DNA of 64,000 nt, from positions 202,020,581 through 202,084,580 of the forward strand of contig OY992537.1 in the NCBI GenBank assembly GCA_963921195.1, given 5' to 3'. How positions within the stretch are numbered: position 1 is the first letter of the stretch; each line of letters opens with the position of its first letter. This stretch comes from Pegoplata infirma. Taxonomy: Eukaryota > Arthropoda > Insecta > Diptera > Anthomyiidae. Below are positions 10,990 through 23,293 of the stretch, piece by piece. The notes under the pieces are model-generated. The model was not told the origin of the DNA and made no database searches. It saw only the letters and a list, made by a program, of their open reading frames with translations. Position numbers and translations under genes: made by a program.

Positions 10990-12782
10990 GTAACTCATCG
11001 AAATATCTGTCTGGCACCCCATAAAGTTATTATATTATTGATCAGTGATCGATTTTAAGACATTCTAATGATGTCCGTCTGTCCGTCTATCTGATGAATT
11101 GGTGATCACGGCCAAAATATTACATGGATATGACTAAAACTTGACGTATTTACTTGTTGTTGACCCGAGAAGTTTGATATTGCATTTGAGCGATATCTGT
11201 TGAAAAGTTATGAACAAATTAAACATAACTTTAAAATACAAAATGCTTTAATACTGCTGCTGGTTGACATAAGTGAACAGAATTAAACACCGAATGGTGT
11301 TTAAACAAGTACGAACGTATTTTTTTACAAAAAAAAAAAGAAAAATCATTTTTTTTTTAATTTTTGGGCGTGGATATAAAAAAAAATGTTTAAATAATCA
11401 GGGCCGCATTAAGGTATGGAGGGACCCTGGGCACACAAGAATTCGGGGCCCCACGCATGGCAAAAAAACTTTTTTGGTACAAATTTAACTCATGTTATTA
11501 TCTGTTTTAAGACAAAGAAGCTAAAAAAAATATTTTGAGTAGAGGTATTTAGCTCGAGGTCATTTTTCTTTTCTAATAAAACCCATGATATTTGTGTGGA
11601 ACAATTTGGTTTTAATTATACCTTTTCTATCCCAAAATCTTACACTTTTCCTATACGGAAAATGTCTCAAAATCTGAAACTCTTTCTGAATGAAAAATTT
11701 CTCAGAATCTGGAATTTTTCTATACGAGAAATGTCTCAGAATCTGCGACAATTTCTTTACAAAAAATGTTTAAGAATCTGGGAATATTTTTGTACGAAAA
11801 ATCAGTATTTGAAATTTTTTTATACGAAAAATTTATCAGAATCTGAGACTTTTTCTATACGAAAAATGTTTCAGAATCTGAGACTTATGCAAAAATGGCT
11901 CAGCATCTGAGACATATTCTATATGAAACATGTCTCAGAATCTGAGACATTTTCTATACGAAACATGTCTTTGGATCTAAGACTTTTTCTATGCGAAAAA
12001 CGTCTCAGAATCCGATTCTTTTTCACATACGAAAAATGTCTTGCAATCTGAGACTTTTTCTATACGGAAAATGTGTCAGAATCTGAGACGTTTTCTATAC
12101 GCAAAATGCCTCAGAATCTGTGACATTTTATATACGAATAATGTCTCAGAATCTGAGACTTTTTCTATATGAAAAATGTCTCAGAACGTGAGATATTTTC
12201 TATATGAAAAACTTCCCAGAGTCTGAGACTTTGCATACGATAAGTGTCTCAAATTTCTGAGACGTTTTTTTTTGCAAAACGTCTATGAACTTTAGACTTA
12301 TAAAACCTGAGAATCTTAAACTTTTTCTGTAGGAAAAATATTTCACAATCTGGAACTTTTTATGTAGGAAAAATTTCTCCTATAGAAGAAGTCTCAGATG
12401 TATACGAAAAATCTGTTAGATGCTGAGAATTTTTCTTTAAAAACATATTAAAACAAATTTTGTTCATGAGCGAATTTATTGGCAATTCGGGCCCCCTTAG
12501 GTCGGGGCCCTGGGCACGTGCCCAGTGTGCCCTTATTGTTAAAACGCTACTGTAAATAATTATGAAATAGTATCACTTAAGTGCAAAAATCATTATTAAT
12601 CAATTTTTTAACATTATCATGAGGAGGAAGGAGTTTCCCAAAGCCTCCTGATGAACCCCCAACTCCCCAAGAAAACTTCTCCGTAAACAAATTTAAAATA
12701 ACTTATTTTTTATTTTTTTTTTTTTATATTTTGGTGGGTATCAAAGATTTAGCACAAACGATGTTAACACTCTCACTTGTTT
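10990..12782 (-). mobile_element. DINE-like element split by a hAT insertion
   Basis: 10,990-11,398 carries GTCCGTCTGTCCGTC and the family 3 body; 12,553-12,782 carries the element start (complement of AACAAGTGAGAGTGTTAA). The hAT element at 11,399-12,552 separates them. Confidence 0.65.
11399..12552. mobile_element. hAT element carrying a palindromic ~35-bp minisatellite
   Basis: Perfect 8-bp duplications TAAATAAT flank it (11,391-11,398 and 12,553-12,560). The ends are CAGGGCCGCATTAA and, on the other strand, CAGTAGCGTTTTAA, followed on both sides by a CTGGGCAC motif. The interior from about 11,600 to 12,440 is an array of units close to TCTCAGAATCTGAGA plus TTTTTCTATACGAAAAA. The 104-aa open frame at 11,596-11,910 is just this repeat translated. 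A second, truncated copy ends at 44,282. Confidence 0.8.
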
Positions 12783-13692
12783 GAATTTAAATGCTTCATT
12801 ATAAAATAAAAAAATTCTTAACATCTACTGAGTTCTCTTTATCATCGATTAAATTTTAGGCTGGTATTATTAATAGCCTATGACAGTTTAGAAATAGCAA
12901 TATAAAACACGCGCAAATTATACTAATTATTCAGTTTAATTAAAAAATCTATAAATCAATCTAACCAATATGTGGCTGATATTTATAAAAAAAAATTAAT
13001 AATACACAATTTAAAAAGAAAAATAATTGTTTTAATTAATAAAAAAAAATGTTAAATTAATTTAAAAGTGCCTTAGATAAAAATTTAATTTAAAAACAAA
13101 AAAAAAATTAAAATATTTTCAAAAATGATGTAAAAATTAATTGAAATAAATCTCAAAGAATCTCTTAGCAGTTCTAAAAAAATATTAGGACGTTACTATT
13201 TACCGAAAATAGCAGTAATAGCAGTTATGATTTCCATATTCTAAGAAATAGCTATAAAAACGTAGTCACAAAAAATGAATTCAAAATTTGGGAATTCTGA
13301 TATATTTTTTTTTGTTTTTGAATAAAATTTGAATTTTGAATGACTGCTACATCCGCTACAAGGAAATGGTATTCATAACTGCTATTTAAGGCCAATTGTC
13401 ACGGTACCACTGATAGTGGTGTTCGGTGTTATATGCAAAAAAAGGAGTGCATACTTTTAGGCTCAAAGAAAAATTTAATATTACGTATGATTTTCGACGT
13501 TTTTAGAAATGTTTCTAAAAATTTCCAAAATCATTCTACTCAGTGTTATAAGAAAACAATTATGTTTTGATTGGCAAAAAATGGAAAGCGTCTTAAGCTT
13601 TTTAAAATAAATTATATGATTTTTGCTCCGCCTAAATATATGCAATAAAAAAAATATTGTTTTTTTTACAAATAATTTCAAAAATAATACGA
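12783..13692. other. AT-rich stretch with small MITE remnants
   Basis: About 13,217-13,390 has inverted ends around AAATAGCAGTTATGA. 13,440-13,690 shares 'gcatacttttaggctca' with the complement of 45,475-45,520, so it is an old shared repeat. No gene seen. Confidence 0.4.
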
Positions 13693-14479
13693 ACAAGTAA
13701 GAAAGTTATAGTCGGTCAAGACCGACCATATGATACCCTACACCAGTGTTTTCCGGAAAATGGGTCCCAAATCTAAACATTGACCGTTTGAACCTATCTT
13801 TTGTTAGATCTTTATTTAGTGTAGAAAACACACACAGATTAAATTTTAGTGGAATTGGTTTATTTTTTTCCAATAGACCGATTTAACTGAATATCGGTCG
13901 AAATTTTCATATGGGGGACTAAGTCCAAAAATGGTCCAAATGTATTCCGATGGGATTAGGATACCGAACTACACGTTCAACACCTACAATTTTAATCAAA
14001 TATTTTTACGAATTTTGAGTAAATTATGTGAATATCGGGAGGGTGGTTTGTATGGGGACTACCAGAAGGACTTACCCGATTCCTTTGAAATTTGGTATGA
14101 TTATTTGTGCATTAAAAAATTTATTACCTGTTAAATTTCAAAACGATATCTATTATTATACGGTTATTAGAGGCATTTAAGCGAAGTTCAAAGGGGGCGT
14201 TTGTATGGGGGCTAGGTCTTAACATGGACCGATTTTTTCCAAATTCAAATTTCAAGTCAATTGATTGAAAATTGCGACCTGTATCGTGCTTAAACCGATA
14301 GATGGACAGACGGACGGACAGACGGACGGACAGACGGACATCGCCAAATCGACTCAAAAAGTAATTCTGAGTCGATCGGTATACTTAAAGGTTGGTCTAG
14401 GATCAATATTTCGGGTAGTTACAAACATCAGCACTAAGTCATTATACCCTGTACCACAGAGTGGTGTAGGGTATAAAAA
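13693..14479 (+). mobile_element. DINE-like element, family 1, complete
   Basis: Starts AACAAGTAAGAAAGTTATAG, then a hairpin TCGGTCAAGACCGA and ATACCCTACACCA. It ends with a GACAGACGGACG tract (14,304-14,339), a core, and TGGTGTAGGGTATAAAAA. The subterminal ACCCTACACCA is the complement of the end TGGTGTAGGGT. Open frames at 13,931-14,498 are repeat sequence, not genes. Confidence 0.8.
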
Positions 14480-15664
14480 GTTCTATCGTGACAATTGACC
14501 TTTAGCACAATTATTTTCTGTTAATAAACCCCTAAATTCTATTAACAGAAAGTTAAACAATAGCTAAAAATCAACCAATTTAAGAAAAAAAATTTGATTC
14601 TTAAATTTAACAAGAAAATAATATTTTTAGATAGTACACTACACCATTTACAGATGGAATTCGAAAAAGATCAATTGTAATTCGAAGATTTTACTTGTAA
14701 TTTGAAGATTCTACTTATAAATCGATGACTACATTTTAAATTTGAGGATTCTACTTGTGATTTAAATATTTCATTTGTAATTTGAAAATTAAAATTGTAA
14801 TTCAAAAAATATCAACTAAATTTCAATTGATCTTTTTCGAATTACAAACGGAATTTTACAATTACAAATAGAATATTTGAATTACAAGTAAAATTTTCGA
14901 ATTACAAATGTAGTCTTGGAGTAAAATATTCGAATTACAATTGATCTTTCTCGAATTACATCTGTAAATAGTTTAGACATTAACTTCAAAATGTAAAAAA
15001 AAAAACAAACTGTGAAAAAAATAATATTGAAATATTTTATGTTTCCTAATTTTATGACTTTACTATAACTTAAGAAATATCATTAATTTTATTCAGACAA
15101 AAAAGAAAAAATACCTTCAAGTCTTCATAAAAACAATATCCTTCTCATAAAATAAAAACAATTATTGTTTTTGTCGTATTTTGTATTATATGTATTTACA
15201 ATATTATTTTATTTTTTTAATAAACAATTTAAGTCATTTTAGTTAGCTTTCATTATATAAAACAAATTGTTCAGTTTTTAATTTATTTTTAGTTAATCAC
15301 AAAAAAAGAAGAAGAAAAAAAACCAACTTAAGTCTTTCATTAATATAAAGAAAGTAAATAAGTAATAGTTTTTAAAAGAATGAACTATTTCTATTCCTAT
15401 TAATTTAATAAAAATAAATAAGCAAACAAAAAAAAATCTGCAAAATATTTTTCTTTAATTTTTTGATAACAATTATAATAATAATACTTTCAACAGAAAC
15501 TTTATTAAAGTCTATAACAATAAATTGTACATAAATTCAAGAAAATTTTAAATTATAAAGAAAGAAAATAAATTGTAAAAACAAATATATAAACGAATCA
15601 TAATTTTTGTGATTAATTAATTTTTGTACTCAATAAATAGCACTAATCGACAAATTAAGTATAA
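14480..15664. other. Gene-free stretch containing a foldback
   Basis: 14,645-14,972 is listed separately. The rest is AT-rich sequence without open frames or recognised motifs. Confidence 0.5.
14645..14972. repeat. Foldback of degenerate ~20-bp repeats
   Basis: The left side (ATTTACAGATGGAATTCGAA, then AAGATCAATTGTAATTCG) is mirrored by the right side. Between them are short units of the type AATTTGAAGATTCTACTTG, forward on the left and inverted on the right. Confidence 0.65.
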
Positions 15665-16473
15665 AACAAGTAGAAAAGTAAAACTCGACTTGGCCGAATC
15701 TATGAATACCCTCCACAATGCCCTTTTTAAGTGATAGTAAATTTTCTTACGTGAAAAAATAAAATTTTTGATTAGAAATATTTTATTTTGTGTAAAAAAA
15801 CTTTTTTTTAATAATTTTTGAAAAAAAAAAAAAATAATTTACTAATTTTTTTTTTGAGTGTAAATTTTTTTTTTTTTTTGTTTTAGTGTAAAAATATTTT
15901 TGAGTGACAAAAATACCTTGTAAAATATTTTTGTGACTTACAAATGTTTTTAAAACATGTTTAACGGGTTATCAACACGTGAATTTAAGGTGAAACTAAT
16001 CTGAAATGTACGGGTTTGCTAATAACTTTTGAACCACTGAACCGATTTGGCCGAAATTAAAAACGAACCGGACCAGAGGAACGGCAAATATATATGCCAC
16101 ACTTCAGCACCCTCAGAATTACCGTTCGAAAGTTACCGTGTGTTTTATCTCGTAAATTCCAGAAAACCCCTTGCCGAAATTCACTCATTTGCTTATAACT
16201 TTTGAACCACTGGACCGATTTCGCTGGATTCAATACCAACCTGACCAGGTAAATGCCTAACATATATGCCAAACTTCAGGAGCCTCCGTAAAGTCTTTCA
16301 AAAGTTAGCGTGTTTTCAACAGACAGACAGACGGACATCGCTAGATCGTCTTAAAATCGATCGAGGATCATGAATATATATACTTTATGGGGTCCTAGAC
16401 CAATATTTCGAGGTGTTACAAACGGAATGACAAACTTATATATACGCTCTATCACTAGAGTGGAGGGTATAAT
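15665..16473 (+). mobile_element. DINE-like element, family 4, complete
   Basis: Starts AACAAGTAGAAAAGTAAAAC with a TCGACTTGGCCGAA imperfect hairpin and ATACCCTCCAC. The body has two 'acttttgaaccactgRaccg' modules. Near the end are GACAGACAGACGGACATCGC, a core, TATATATACTTTATGGGGTC and TGGAGGGTATAAT. The order (GTCY)n - core - (TA)n is that described for mini-me/DINE-1 elements. Confidence 0.8.
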
Positions 16474-16666
16474 GAGATCCAAATCGAAACAGAAATTTTG
16501 TGTAGAAAAAACATTCCTACATCCAAATCAATTTTCAAATTTGCTCAAAAACCATCCTAGATCAAAATTTGTTTTTAAATATCTTCAAAAATATACCGTT
16601 TTTCAATTTCGCTTAGCGATGTGGGTGTAACAGTATTTGCCCTGAGGGGCAATGTCTTTGGGTTCC

Positions 16667-17480
16667 TTTTTATACCCTACACCACTCTGTGGTACAGGGT
16701 ATAATGAGTTTGTGCTGATGTTTGTAACTACCCGAAATATTGGTCCTAGACCTACCTTCAAGTATACCGATCGACTCAGAATTACTTTATGAGTCGATTT
16801 AGCGATGTCCGTCTGTCCATCTATCGGTTTAAGCACGATACAGGTCGCAATTTTCAATCAATTGACTTGAAATTTAAAACTTAAGCATCTTTTGGCCCAA
16901 GGACGAAGCCTATTGAAATTGGAGAAAATCGGTCCATGTTAAGACCTAGCCCCCATACAAACGCCCCTTTTGTATTCAGCTTAAATGACTCTAATAACCG
17001 TATTATAACAGATACGCTTTGAAATTTAGCATGTAAATAAATATTGTATGCATGAATCACCATTCCAAATTTCAAAGGAATCGGGTCAGTCCTTCTGGTA
17101 GTCCCCATACAAACCACCCTCCCGATATTCACACAATTCACTCAAAGTTCATAAAAATGGAAATATTTGATAAAAATTTTATTTTTAGGTGTTAAACGTG
17201 CACTTTAGTAACCTAATCAAATCGGAATATATTTGGACCCTTTTGGACTTAGTCCCCCATATCAAAATTTCGGCCGATATTCAGTTAAATCGGTCTATTG
17301 ACAAAAAAATAAACCAATTCCACTAAAATTTGATCTGTGTGTGTTTTCTACACCAAATTAAGATCTAACAAAAGACAGATCCAATCGGTCCATCTTTAGA
17401 CTTGGGACCCATTTTCCGAAAAACACTGGTGTAGGGTATCATATGTTCGGTCTTGACCGACTATAACTTTCTTACTTGTT
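16667..17480 (-). mobile_element. DINE-like element, family 1, complete, reversed
   Basis: Closely matches the copy at 13,693-14,479 in the opposite orientation, from TATACCCTACACCACTCTG to the terminal CTTTCTTACTTGTT. Open frames at 16,603-17,635 fall in it and are not genes. Confidence 0.8.
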
Positions 17481-18822
17481 TTTTTTTGGAAATAAATCGG
17501 CCATTCAGTAAGTACTGTACCGATTGCTGTGAGATTTATAGCGGTTATAGCTAACGTAATTTCGAGTTTAAGTTTGAGCATGTTAAATACGGGCACCACC
17601 AGGGGCAGGTAAAGTAGGACACATTTTGCATACAAAAACTTAAAATGCTTGCCATTATTATGTTTATGATCAGATTTTTATGAAGTGCCATTAAATACCT
17701 AAAAAAAGCATGAGGCATTAAAGAAGTGGTTATTTCTTTTAATTTCTGATTTACAGCCAATTAAATGGGGAAATTAAAGTTTTTCCCAGATCCAGGTCCA
17801 CTTTTTCGGGAGTAGTGTGGTCACAAAACTTCCGATTTTCAAACGTAAAGACAGTTTTATGATTTTTTTAAACCATAACAAACGAAGTATCCTGTTTTGT
17901 CAAAAAGTTGCACTATTTCAAACATAAACATTAAAATAATGGTGATATTTTTTTTTGCCAAAAAAATTCCAACACTCTTTTGCTTCCAGCTTAAAACTTT
18001 TATTCAGAATATGTCAATTTTTCGATTTGTCTAACAGGCTATATCCCGTAAAACTACAACGTGACAAAATTTTATATTTTGTACTCCCCACCCTCGTCGG
18101 AAGTTGGCGCATTTTTAACACAAATTTCAACTTTGATCCGCTGGAAAAATTTTTGGCCCTCAAACTATTGTTACTACGAAAGCAAATAATCCCCGCCTTT
18201 AATAATATTAATAGGCGTGGCAGCAAAAATTGCAAAAAAATATTTTTTTTTTGGAAATTGTTAACAAATAAATTGGGAATCGGGGAATTCGTTTCATCAA
18301 ATCTTTATAATTTGTTTGTGTTAACATTTGACAAACATTTTATTGCATATTGAAAATTATATTAAAAACAATATTTTGAAAAAAATAATTTTGTATGGAA
18401 GTAGAGAAAGTGGATTGGTATGTTCTAAAAAACACGGGGGGTGGGTTTAAGTAATGTGGGTCCGTCATACATTTTACCCCTCTTAGGAGAACCATGTGAG
18501 CGCTACGAGCTGATGTCCTAAAAAAAAATCAATAAAAAATGTAAAGGACCGCCTTAAGGGTTGAAGGTTTAGGGAAAGTGTGTTCTGAGAAAATATTAGG
18601 ATGAACTAAATATTAGAGGTTAATCATACATTTGACTTCCCTAGGGGCAGGCCTGGGACAGTTAGAGCGGTAGGAGCAAATTTTTAAGATATGCAATTTT
18701 TGAATGGGAGCTCACTTATTGCGTGGAAAAGGGGATATGTATGTTTGGAAGAAATGGTTGGAGGAAAAATTTAATGGGGGTCAGTCTTACATTTTATCCT
18801 TTCAGAAGTTTATATTAAATTA
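17481..18822. other. Unclassified repeats
   Basis: 17,500-17,600 resembles the complement of 21,760-21,880 (ggttatagctaacgtaatttcgag). 18,420-18,830 contains 'gaccgccttaagggttgaag' and 'gagcggtaggagc' modules also seen inverted at 33,750-34,110 and near 42,000-42,960. The 132-aa open frame 17,955-18,353 shows no domain. Confidence 0.4.
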
Positions 18823-20408
18823 AACAAGTGAGAGTGTTAAAATCGGCTGTGCCGAATCTTTTATACCCTCCAAAATGTAAAAAAAATTAAAAAAAAAAAT
18901 TGTCAGGGGCGTTTGTTTTTGGGGGGAGGGATGATGGGGTCAGTGGGGGACGTCGGGAGCACCTTCCCATCCCGATAAATATACCAAATTTTTTATTTAT
19001 TTAACAAAAATACAAAAAAACATGTAAAAAAGTGTATTTTTTCAGAGGTTGGTTCAGTTCTTCAAAGGGAAACTTTTTCCCCCTGGGCCGATTTTGCCCA
19101 TTTACGAACTTAACTTGCCTAGGACCATAAGACATAGTCGTGCCAAATTGCAGGAGGCTAGCTCTTTTATTTTGGACTGCATCGTGCCATCTACAGACAG
19201 ACGGACGGACGGACAGACGTACATTAGGGTGGGTCGATGAAATGCATATTTGCGAATCTCGTTAACTAATAGCAAAAACTCGACGCGCATTTTCGAGCTG
19301 ATAACGGGAAAAATCATGAAAAAATTTTAGGAGGGTACTTTTAGGCCTCTACAAGCGGTTTTAGTTCGCGGTTTTTGGAAAAAAAATATTTTTTTTAATT
19401 TTTTAAAAATATTTTAAAAATTAAGTATAATAATGCTTATTACGAAACAAGTTCCAAAAAAAATTATCTCGCCAATTTAGCCCGTGGATGCATTTTTATA
19501 CCCAGGAAAGTTCGATTTATATATATATATAAAAAATATATTTTTTATTTCATAATAGCACTCAAATGGTGCATAAGGCTGATTTAAGAACATGATTGAT
19601 AAAAATAAAAAAATTTCGGGTATTTATAGCAATCCGCAAGTGCAAAAAATTCGCAAATTACAAAAAAAATAAAAATGGGTATCAAAATTTTGGTAAAATA
19701 AAGCGTTTTAAGAAAATGATAAAAAAACAAAACAATTTGGAGGCTATTTATAACAATCCGCAAGTGCAAAAAATTCGCAAGTACCAAAAAAAATTTAAAA
19801 ATGCAAAAATGGGTATCAAATTTTTGACAAAATAAAGCGTTTTCAGGAAAAAAAAAAATATATATTAGAGGATCAATTTGTTTTTTTTATCATTTTCTTA
19901 AAACGCTCTATTTTACCAAAATTTTGATACCCATTTTTAATTTTTTTGTAATTTGCGAATTTTTTGCACTTGCGGATTGCTTTAAATACCCGAAATTTTT
20001 TTATTTTTATCATTCATGTTCTTAAATCGGCCTTATGCACCATTTGAGTGCTATTATGAAATAAAAAATATTTTTTTTATATATATAAATCGAACTTTCC
20101 TGGGTATAAAAATGCATCCACGGGCTAAAATTGGCGAGATAAATTTTTTTTGGAACTTAATAAGCATTATTTTAAGGCCTAAAGGCCTAAAAGTACCCTC
20201 CTAAATTTTTTTCATGATTTTTCCCGTAATCAGCTCGAAAATGCGCGTCGAGTTTTTGCTATTAGTTAACGAGATTCGCAAATATGCATTTCATCGACCC
20301 ACCCTAACGTACATTCACAGAATGTCTTAGAAACTTTATGGTATTTCGATGCGTTACAAATGGATTGACAAACCCTCCAACCCCATACTGTGGTTGGAGG
20401 GTATAAAA
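18823..20408 (+). mobile_element. DINE-like element, family 2, split by a foldback
   Basis: The first part (18,823-19,224) starts AACAAGTGAGAGTGTTAA with the hairpin-bearing ATCGGCTGTGCCGA and runs to GACAGACGGACGGACGGAC. The second part (20,307-20,408) ends GGTTGGAGGGTATAAAAA. The 19,225-20,306 element sits between them. Confidence 0.8.
19225..20306. mobile_element. Foldback hAT-type element, long near-identical arms
   Basis: Begins TAGGGTGGGTCGATGAAATG and ends with its complement. It is flanked by perfect 8-bp repeats ACGTACAT (19,217-19,224 and 20,307-20,314). The first ~120 bases of the two arms differ at only a few positions, and arm homology runs over 430 bp or more to a centre near 19,860. 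The left arm has an extra partial tandem copy (19,739-19,838) of the 'caatccgcaagtgcaaaaaattcgc' module. No transposase is encoded. Confidence 0.85.
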
Positions 20409-20465
20409 AAATGTGTGGTAGCACTAAAGGACCGATTATAAACATTAAATTCTTTTATATAAAAC

Positions 20466-20926
20466 CCCAGCCAAAAAAGTGCGAAGTACTTCTATTTGGA
20501 GTGTTTTAAAACTATAAAAAATGTAATGAAATACAACAAAAATAACAAAAAACACAAGAAAAAAACACACAAACAGTTTTTTCTACTCCATAAAAAGTTG
20601 TTATTCAGCACTTAACTCATTACCTTCCGCGACACTCCCATACAAAAGTAAGTAGATATTCAGTAGATAAGAAGTACTCCGAGCTTTCAAACAACTTCCA
20701 ACTACTTCCACGGAGTAGTTCTTATCTACTGAATATCTACTTACATTTGTATGGAGGTGTCGCGATAGGTAAAGAGTTAAGTGCTGAATATCTATGTATT
20801 CTGGAGTAGAAAAAACTGTTTGTGTGTTTTTGTCTTGTGTTTTTTGTTATTTTTGTTGTATTTCATTACATTTGTTATAGTTTTAAAGCACTCCACTGAG
20901 AAGTGGTAATGACATTTTTTGCAGGG
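20466..20926. mobile_element. Foldback with CCC(A/T)GC ends and a 2-bp duplication
   Basis: Left end CCCAGCCAAAAAA, right end complement CCCTGCAAAAAA, and AC on both sides. The arms (GTTTTAAAACTATAA, AATGTAATGAAATACAAC, and GTAAGTAGATATTCAGTAG) are inverted repeats over most of their length. The ends resemble those of the larger element at 55,470-57,708. Confidence 0.6.
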
Positions 20927-22990
20927 ACACGTTGGACTTAAAAAATTTAAATTTTTTTTTCGGAACTTCGAAAATTTTATTTTGTCTATTCGATTACACT
21001 AGTTTACAAATTAAAAAAAAATTCTGCGCACGAAACGTGACTAATTATTTCATGTATTATAGGCCATTTTTGGACGTTTTTTTTGAGGTTTTTTCACTAC
21101 ACTCAGAAAATTATATAAGTTACTACATGTTAGTTGTTTGTATATGTATTTTACAGTAGTTAATTGTTTTCAACTACAAAGTCAGTTGTTTTTGTATGAA
21201 AAATATCAAACAACTATTTCTGTTAGTTATTTTAAGTCGTTTTTTTGAATAACTAACAAAAAAGTACTGTAATGTAGTAACAGTTATTTAAAATAGTTAA
21301 TTTTATTTTTTTATCTCTCAAAAATTTTCGAAGTTTTTTTCCAAAACATAAAAATAAATTTTCTTTTTTGTTATTTTTCACATCTTTTAAAAACAAAAAA
21401 ACTTGGAAAAAATTTGGTCTTCCAAAAAATTTGGTCTTCAATTTTTTTCTGAAAAAATTTTTGAAAAAAAATTGATTTTTTTATTTTTACTACATGTAAG
21501 TTGTTTTGACTACAAATGTAAGTAGTTTTTACTACATAAGGCAGTTGTTTTTTTGTCAGTTAAAATAACTAACATTGTTAGTTGATTTAACTGAAAAAGT
21601 AGTTGACCCCAAAACAACTTACAAAGTAGTTATTTTAACTGAAATTTTCAGTTGATTTTACTAACATAATTTTTTGAGTGTAATAAACAAACAATTGGCA
21701 ACCTTTTAAAGCCTTTGTATGCAAAAGGTATTCCACTTTAGGGGCCCCCGGAGGCGCCCTCATTGGACATGTGGGGTCCTCCGTCCAAACTAAAGCTCGA
21801 AATTACGTTACCTATAACCGGTATATTTCACTTCCATCGGCCAAATACTTATAGAATGGCCGAATTATTTCCAAAAAAAAATCGAAAATAAACCACTGTA
21901 AGGTGTAAAATAAAAAAAAGTCTTTTAACAAAAGTTTTTTTAATTTGTAAAAAAGTCTTAACAAAAGTTTTTTTAATTTCTAATTTCATATATTTTTTTT
22001 GCAGTCGATTTTAAACACAAAAACGGTTCAAATTTATTTAATTTTTCTTCGGTTGGGTTGAATATTTTTAAATTATTATTTTTTGCTTTAAAAAAATATA
22101 TTTCAGGTTATTGCTTCTTTTGAAAAATTCTTTGCTGATGAAACGATGATAATATTTCTAAAATGTTCTCAGAAATTGCGATAAATTTAAAAATTTTAAT
22201 TTTTAAAAATTTCATGATTCATTTTATTATTTTAAAAATTTTAAACACGTTAATTTCTGTTTTTATGTATTTATTAAATAGCTTTTAAAAATTTTTTAAC
22301 CAGTTCCACCCAGAGATTTTATCAAAAAAAAAAAGACTTCATCTTAAAAATAATAATATTAGCTTAAAGGCTTGGTACTGCCTGGTGACAAAACGCATAA
22401 TTTAAAAACCTTGACATTTTAAAATAAACAATACAACAAACTCAAAAAAAAAAGAAACAACTTTAACATTAAGCTTAAAGAATTTTAAACACAGTTGAAA
22501 AAAAATGTTTAAAAAAGAATACCAAATTAATATACACCAAACCTGTGTTATTTTTTTATAAAGCCTATATAATTCCTGAGAAATCCTTGATATAGAAATG
22601 GTTTCAATGTCATTTAAAAATATTCAAATTTTTTATAATTTATTAATTCATTTATAAGCTGTTAATATTGAAACAACACACATGACAATATGACACTTGT
22701 ATGTCAAAATCAATCATTTGTGTTATTAATTTTATTTTAATTTCCCTGAAATTTATGCTAAACATATAAACTGGATCCATTAGTTTTTTGTTTAATATAT
22801 TATTATCTTAGATTCAGTTTCATTTTGCAAAAAAAAAAAAAACACTCACGACATATTGAAATAAATATTAAAAACATGTTATTTACGCATTTATTTGATC
22901 TTCTTCTAAAATCTTGACTTGTCTACAAAACCTGTAGTTAAAAAATCTTCTTCTTATTGCCATGTACATTTTTTTTCTCAATACTGATTA
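20927..22990. other. Gene-free stretch upstream of obstructor-E
   Basis: Contains the MITE at 21,100-21,680 and a repeat relic at 21,700-21,900. From 21,900 on it is AT-rich unique-looking sequence with no recognised motif until the presumed promoter. Confidence 0.4.
21100..21680. mobile_element. CACTCA-ended MITE with TA duplication
   Basis: Ends CACTCAGAAAATTA and TAATTTTTTGAGTG, flanked by TA at 21,098-21,099 and 21,681-21,682. Internal repeats of AACTAC / GTAGTT alternate in orientation. The TA target fits the Tc1/mariner superfamily. Confidence 0.7.
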
Positions 22991-22994
22991 CCTC

Positions 22995-23026
22995 TTATAG
23001 CGGGAGTTGTATTTTTAACATCAGTC
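22995..23026 (+). promoter_or_regulatory. Possible core promoter of obstructor-E
   Basis: An arthropod initiator-like TCAGTC is at 23,021-23,026, with a weak TATA-like TTATAG about 25 bases before it. This would give a 5' UTR of about 147 nt before the ATG. It is weak: both motifs are short and the region is AT-rich. Confidence 0.25.
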
Positions 23027-23169
23027 TTAATTTTAAACTCGTAACATAAACAACGTTTATTTTATATCAGCGCTAGTTTTAACTTAAAGCGCAAAAAAGG
23101 ACGAAAGAGGATTTTTAATATTTTATTAGTTATTTTTAAAATAACTTTTTTTAAAAACAAATTAACATA

Positions 23170-23224
23170 ATGGCCAAAATCATTATTAGTGTTGTTGTGT
23201 GTTTAGCCATGTTTGGCTCAATGG
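23170..23224 (+). CDS. obst-E: obstructor-E exon 1: start and signal peptide
   Basis: The ATG at 23,170 opens MAKIIISVVVCLAMFGSM, a classic secretion signal with a hydrophobic core. The exon ends after one base of the next codon at ATGG|GTTAGT, so the intron starts at 23,225 in phase 1. Both candidate downstream exons begin with CT after an AG acceptor, completing a GCT alanine codon, so the reading frame is consistent with either. The obstructor family encodes secreted chitin-binding proteins of the cuticle; Drosophila Obst-E shares this short signal-exon design and is known for two isoforms and a role in larval/pupal cuticle shape. The exon is isolated by 14.4 kb of repeat-rich intron. No other gene of this type is visible near it. 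The identification combines the exon structure with the domain content of the two terminal exons. Confidence 0.88.
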
Positions 23225-23293
23225 GTTAGTATTATAAAAAAATAATTTATTTAAATAGAAATAATTTAAAAAATATGTTAAAAAGTTCTATTT

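Noticed and set aside
11596..11910. 104-residue repetitive open frame (MSQNL repeats)
   Set aside because: Translated minisatellite inside the hAT element.
16603..17141. Two open frames of 84 and 86 residues on the minus strand
   Set aside because: Both lie in a DINE-like family 1 element and recur as fragments in other copies.
17955..18353. 132-residue open frame
   Set aside because: No signal, domain or coding composition; it lies in diverged repeats, and long frames arise by chance here.
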